Position numbers and translations under genes: made by a program. The notes beneath the pieces were generated by a model that did not search any database, was not told the DNA's origin, and was given only the letters and a program-made list of their open reading frames with translations. Source: Streptomyces sp. R28 (GTDB taxonomy: Bacteria > Actinomycetota > Actinomycetes > Streptomycetales > Streptomycetaceae). From it: 64,000 nucleotides of DNA. Positions 60,614 through 64,000 of this stretch are shown in pieces; position 1 is the first letter of the stretch, and every line of letters begins with the position of its first letter. The DNA lies in assembly GCF_041052385.1 (NCBI RefSeq), contig NZ_CP163439.1, positions 10,157,001-10,221,000 of the forward strand, given 5' to 3'.

Positions 60614-61587
60614 CGACCACCACCCCGCCCGTCACCCTCGACGACGTCCGCGATGCCGCCGTGCGGCTCAAGGGCGTCGCGCACCGCACGCCGGTGCTGC
60701 GCTCGCGGACGCTCGACGAACTCGTCGGTGCCGAGGTCTTCCTCAAGTGCGAGAACTTCCAGCGCGTCGGCGCCTTCAAGTTCCGTGGCGCCTACAACGC
60801 GGCCTCGCGGCTGACGCCGGAGCAGCTCACCCGCGGCATCGCCGCCTACTCGTCCGGGAACCACGCCCAGGCCGTCGCCCTGGCCGCCCGGGAACTCGGC
60901 ACCACCGCGGTGATCGTCATGCCCGAGGACGCCCCGCCGTCGAAGCGGGCGGCGACCGCCGGCTACGGCGCCGAGATCGTGACGTACGACCGCTACACCG
61001 GCGACCGCGTCGCGATCGGTGAGGCCCTGGCCGCCGAGCGCGGCCTCGCCCTCATCCCGCCCTACGAGCACCCGCACGTCATCGCAGGCCAGGGCACTGC
61101 CGCCCTCGAACTTCTCGAAGAGGTGGGGGAGTTGGGCGCACTGGTCACGCCGGTCGGCGGCGGCGGACTGATCGCCGGCAGTTCCACGGTGGCCAAGGGC
61201 CTGCACCCGGACATCCGGATGATCGGCGTCGAACCGGAGGCCGGCGACGACACCAAGCGATCCCTGGAAGCGGGGCGGCGCATCAGCATCCCGGTGCCGC
61301 ACACCATCGCCGACGGACAGGCCCTGCACACCCCCGGGGAACTGACCTTCTCCGTGAACCGGCGGCTCGTCGACGAGATCGCGCTGGTCAGCGACGACGA
61401 GATCCGGGACGCGATGCGGTTCGCGTTCGAGCGCCTGAAGATCGTCGTCGAGCCGAGCGGCGCCACCCCGCTGGCCGCCCTGCTCACCGGCCGGGCGGGT
61501 GCGCTGCCGCGCCGGGTCGGCGTGATCATCTCCGGCGGCAACGTCGATGCCGAGCGCTTCGCCGAGCTCTGCGGTAAGCAGGCCTGA
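60610..61587 (+). CDS. PLP-dependent serine/threonine or threo-3-hydroxyaspartate ammonia-lyase
   Basis: From GTG 60610 the protein has 325 residues, fold type II. The PLP lysine is Lys57 in CENFQRVGAFKFRGAYNA, a form closest to serine racemase and 3-hydroxyaspartate lyases rather than biosynthetic threonine deaminase; SSGNHAQAVALAARELG and PVGGGGLIAGS bind the cofactor. There is no C-terminal ACT-like regulatory domain, so it is catabolic. It shares an operon with the YheO-type regulator, which suggests induction by its amino-acid substrate. Confidence 0.9.
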   Translation: MTTTTPPVTLDDVRDAAVRLKGVAHRTPVLRSRTLDELVGAEVFLKCENFQRVGAFKFRGAYNAASRLTPEQLTRGIAAYSSGNHAQAVALAARELGTTAVIVMPEDAPPSKRAATAGYGAEIVTYDRYTGDRVAIGEALAAERGLALIPPYEHPHVIAGQGTAALELLEEVGELGALVTPVGGGGLIAGSSTVAKGLHPDIRMIGVEPEAGDDTKRSLEAGRRISIPVPHTIADGQALHTPGELTFSVNRRLVDEIALVSDDEIRDAMRFAFERLKIVVEPSGATPLAALLTGRAGALPRRVGVIISGGNVDAERFAELCGKQA

Positions 61588-61727
61588 GCGGGCGTTCCCC
61601 GATTGGCGGCCCCGGATGGACGGGCGGACGATGGACTGGTAGGGGGTCGGCCGCCGACGGCGGTGTCCTGGGCCACCGGGGAGACCGGCCCCGGTCGCGG
61701 TGATCCGCGGCCGGAAGGGAGCGCGTC

Positions 61728-62087
61728 ATGGTGTTGGAAGTGAAGCCGCTCGAGAAGCCCGACGAGCGCCGTGATTTCCCCCGCGGCCACCTCGAAGCCG
61801 TCCACATGACGGATCTCGACTTCGCTGTGGCCACCTTCGAGCCCGGCTGGCGTTGGACGGAGTCCGTGGGCCCGATCGCGGGCACCGAGAGCTGTCAGAT
61901 GCACCACAACTGCTACATGGTTCAGGGCCGCATGCACATCCGCATGGATGACGGCGGCGAACAGGAAGTCGGCCCTGGCGATGTCTTCGTCTGCTCGCCC
62001 GGACACGACGCCTGGGTCGTGGGCGACGACCAGGTCGTGGTCTACGACTTCCAGGGGCAGACGGCGAGGGAGTACGCGAAGTCGTAG
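61728..62087 (+). CDS. Cupin-domain protein
   Basis: A 119-residue single cupin. Motif 1 is degenerate (CQMHHNCYMVQGRMHIRMDD) and motif 2 is PGDVFVCSPGHDAWVVGDD. It begins MVLEVKPLEKPDERRDFPRG after a GGAAGGGAG ribosome site. It resembles metal-binding cupins of unknown role that occur singly in actinobacteria. The gene is 140 bases past the lyase and may be independent. Confidence 0.87.
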   Translation: MVLEVKPLEKPDERRDFPRGHLEAVHMTDLDFAVATFEPGWRWTESVGPIAGTESCQMHHNCYMVQGRMHIRMDDGGEQEVGPGDVFVCSPGHDAWVVGDDQVVVYDFQGQTAREYAKS

Positions 62088-62088
62088 T

Positions 62089-62114
62089 AGCGGGGTGCTC
62101 GGCGTAGCACCGCT
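62089..62114. terminator. Hairpin between convergent genes
   Basis: AGCGGGGTGCT-cggcgt-AGCACCGCT pairs over nine positions with a two-base bulge. It sits between the convergent cupin and MDR genes and could stop transcription from both sides. Confidence 0.55.
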
Positions 62115-62131
62115 CGGCCCACGCCGGCACC

Positions 62132-63106
62132 TCACACGGTGACGACGACCTTCGCGCGCGCGTGCTCCACCTCCACGTACCGGATCGCCTCGGCCGCCTC
62201 GCTGAGCGGATACGTCCGCTCGACGACCGGGGCGATCTTTCCGGACTCGGCGAGTTCGCGCAGCGCCGCGAGGTTCGCCCTGCTCTGCCTGGCGGGAAGT
62301 TCGAGCAGCCGCTGGCGGGCGAAGGGCGCCGCCACCCGCCTCTTGAAGAAGAGCCCCATCGGTCCGACGACGCTGCCGCCCTCGTACACGCCGCCGCCGG
62401 ACAACACGAGCGTGCCGGTGGGAGTGAGCGCGCGCCGGAACCCGGCCAGTGAGTGGTTGCCCACCAGGTCCAGCACGACGTCGTACCGCCGGCCGCCCCG
62501 GGTGAAGTCCTCGCGGGTGTAGTCGATGACGTGATCCGCGCCGAGTGAGCGGACCAGGTCCACGTTCCTCGTGCTGCACACCGCGGTCACCTCCGCGCCG
62601 TACGCCTTGGCGAGCTGCACGGCGAACGTGCCCACACCGCCCGACGCGCCGTTGACCAGGACCGTCTGGCCCGGCTGCACCCGGCCCACGTCCCGCAGTC
62701 CGATGAGGGCGGTGTTCCCCGCCAGGGGTATCGCGGCCGCCTGCTCGAAGGTCAGGTTGGCCGGCTTCGGGCCCACCATGCTGTCCTTGGCGCACACGTA
62801 CTCCGCGAACGCGCCGTCGGCCTCACCGAACACGTCGTCGCCGGGCTTGAGCCCCATGACCCCGCTGCCCACCGCTTCGACGCGGCCTGCGAAGTCCCGG
62901 CCGCGGACCCTGGCCTTCGGCCTGGTGACTCCGAGGACCAGGCGGGCGATCTTCGGGTCACCGTGCATCAGGTGCCAGTCGTAGGCGTTGACCGAGGCCG
63001 CGTGCACCCGCACCAGCACCTCGTCGGCCGCCGGCACCGGAGTGTCGAAGTCCCTGAACTCCAGCGTGTCCGCCGAGCCGTACCGGTCCTGCACCACTGC
63101 CTTCAT
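62132..63106 (-). CDS. Zinc-less MDR oxidoreductase (quinone-reductase-like)
   Basis: From ATG 63106 (MKAVVQDRYGSADTLEFRDF) with AGAGGGGG upstream, the enzyme has 324 residues. The NADPH site is VLVNGASGGVGTFAVQLAKA; VRVHAASVNAYDWHLMHGDP and VRGRDFAGRVEAVG identify the family. The zinc ligands of ADHs are absent. It is intact, unlike the related pseudogene at 25688. Role: NADPH-dependent reduction of quinones or enones. Confidence 0.92.
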   Translation of the reverse strand: MKAVVQDRYGSADTLEFRDFDTPVPAADEVLVRVHAASVNAYDWHLMHGDPKIARLVLGVTRPKARVRGRDFAGRVEAVGSGVMGLKPGDDVFGEADGAFAEYVCAKDSMVGPKPANLTFEQAAAIPLAGNTALIGLRDVGRVQPGQTVLVNGASGGVGTFAVQLAKAYGAEVTAVCSTRNVDLVRSLGADHVIDYTREDFTRGGRRYDVVLDLVGNHSLAGFRRALTPTGTLVLSGGGVYEGGSVVGPMGLFFKRRVAAPFARQRLLELPARQSRANLAALRELAESGKIAPVVERTYPLSEAAEAIRYVEVEHARAKVVVTV

Positions 63107-63264
63107 GGGGTCCCCCTCTGTTTGTGGCGAGCGTACGGAAGGCCCACGGAACCGGATATCGGGGACGAACCCTGATTTTCTCCGGAGCCGACCCCGACCT
63201 TGCCCGGAGAAGAAGGTGGACGCCACCGCCCGCGACCCGCGCCCCGTCACCCACCCCGACGCCG

Positions 63265-63447
63265 TGCCGCTCGCGCTGGACCGCTGCTGGTCACCCGCGC
63301 CTTCGTTCCCGTGATCGAGCGCAACGGCGGCGGCCACATCCTCGATGTCGCCTCGACCTGAAGCCGCGCGGCATCGACATCTCGCGGCAGGTCAAGGCAG
63401 GGCTGGCGGCCGATCCGGTCGCCCTCTCCCCTCAGCTCGCCGCCTGA
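63265..63447 (+). pseudogene. SDR remnant with most of the protein deleted
   Basis: Two pieces of a classical SDR are fused: LLVTRAFVPVIERNGGGHIL then DVAST (the mid-protein helix and strand before the catalytic serine), followed after a frame change near 63360 by LKPRGIDI, then SRQVKAGLAADPVALSPQLA at the C-terminus. The catalytic YxxxK and the stretch before VKAGL are gone, as is the N-terminal cofactor site. The stop is at 63445-63447. Confidence 0.7.
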
Positions 63448-63469
63448 TCAGCTCCTGATCAGGTCCTGA

Positions 63470-64000
63470 TCACACCGGCAGCAGGCGTGCCACCAGCGCG
63501 CTGAGCTGCCGGGCGGTGCGGCACTCGTGCATCTCGACCAGCTCGGCGTAGCCGGGCGCGGCGGAGTCGCCCGTACCCCAGCGCGAGCGCTGCTCGGGGT
63601 TCAGCCAGTAGACGCGGCGCGCCTGTTCGGCGATCTGCCGTACCGCCGGCAGGTTCGGGTCGCTCATGTTGGTGCGGGCGTCACCGAGGACGAACACGGT
63701 CGTGCGCGGGCCGACCGCGTCGCCGTACCGCTCGGCGAACTCGCCCAGCGCCATGCCGTAGTCGCTGCTGCCGTGATAGCCGGTGAGCGTGGCCTCCGCC
63801 TCGATGCGCGCACTGAGCCCTTCCGGGTCGGCGGTGCCGCGTTCGAGCAGCCCGGTCACCTCGTCGATCCGGTTGACGAAGGCGAACACGCGTACCTTGC
63901 TGAACTGGTCGTGCAGGGCCTGCACCAGCAGCATCGTGAAGTCCGAGAAGCCGGACACCGAGCCCGACACATCGCACAGCAGCACCAGTTCGGGGCGGAC
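63470..64000 (-). CDS. VWA-domain protein, CoxE-like, 5' end cut by window edge
   Basis: The minus-strand frame enters from the right edge at RPELVLLCDVSGSVSGFSDF, the MIDAS start (DxSxS) of a von Willebrand A domain, and runs to LVARLLPV at 63470. VRVFAFVNRIDEVTGLLERG and TTVFVLGDARTNMSDPN give the other MIDAS residues, and RVYWLNPEQRSRWGTGDS is typical of CoxE-like proteins. These are usually partners of MoxR-type AAA ATPases, which may lie beyond the window. At least 176 residues are seen. Confidence 0.9.
   Translation of the reverse strand, partial: VRPELVLLCDVSGSVSGFSDFTMLLVQALHDQFSKVRVFAFVNRIDEVTGLLERGTADPEGLSARIEAEATLTGYHGSSDYGMALGEFAERYGDAVGPRTTVFVLGDARTNMSDPNLPAVRQIAEQARRVYWLNPEQRSRWGTGDSAAPGYAELVEMHECRTARQLSALVARLLPV

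Noticed and set aside
1..64000. tRNA, rRNA and CRISPR arrays
   Set aside because: No cloverleaf-like sequence with a T-loop and acceptor stem, no rRNA-like stretch, and no regularly spaced repeats were noticed; a dedicated covariance-model scan would be decisive.

Overview
The window is very GC-rich, with GTG as well as ATG starts, GGAGG-type ribosome sites, frequent ATGA/GTGA overlaps between neighbouring genes, and families typical of Streptomyces (SpoIIE-type PP2C phosphatases, DUF6230/DUF6114 proteins, a Zur box of the actinobacterial type, many TetR/MarR/LacI/GntR regulators). A Streptomyces or close relative is the natural reading. No tRNA, rRNA or CRISPR array was seen.

The window has two halves of different quality. 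From 1 to about 39.8 kb it is accessory DNA: short regulator/enzyme modules separated by broken genes and scraps of mobile elements. It opens with a PP2C phosphatase (cut by the edge), a metallo-beta-lactamase remnant and an IS5-type scrap. Next is a four-gene minus-strand operon (6334 to about 2395): DUF6230, DUF6114, a 624-residue fusion of a squalene/phytoene-synthase domain with a cis-prenyltransferase domain, and a frameshifted FAD oxidoreductase; every junction is an ATGA overlap or a 1-base gap. At 6616-14788 lie a P450 scrap, a decayed TcA insecticidal-toxin subunit and two frameshifted kelch-propeller genes. Then come frameshifted IclR and TetR genes, an SDR with a clear operator, a MarR/VOC pair with twin operators, a five-gene redox operon (CMD, cupin, ADH, SDR, AKR) divergent from an XRE regulator, a phosphotransferase, a VOC gene, a broken MDR gene and a PIG-L deacetylase. 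An exported PD-(D/E)XK nuclease-fold protein (frameshifted) faces an acidic unknown protein at 28-31 kb. The stretch 31-37 kb is a graveyard of transposase, integrase and ABC-transporter scraps with an intact MarR-MFS-DUF1330 module in the middle.

From 39.8 kb to the right edge the genes are intact and organised in operons. A GntR gene diverges from a sarcosine-catabolism operon (glyA-soxB-soxD-soxA-soxG) that ends in a gutted purU. An SRAP gene precedes a Zur-box-controlled zinc importer (znuA-znuC-znuB) and a P1B-4-type metal-efflux ATPase with its own palindromic operator. A galactoside-use operon (MFS, two GH35 enzymes, LacI) runs on the minus strand from a perfect 16-bp palindrome. Divergent from it is a YheO/DauR-like regulator coupled to a PLP-dependent serine/threonine/hydroxyaspartate lyase, then a cupin, an MDR oxidoreductase, an SDR scrap and a VWA (CoxE-like) gene cut by the right edge.

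Two themes stand out. The most novel-looking unit is the cis/trans prenyl-synthase fusion operon. The other is gene decay: many single-base frameshifts in the left part (some could be sequencing errors), plus several remnants that keep both ends of a gene and lose the middle, which cannot be sequencing errors.
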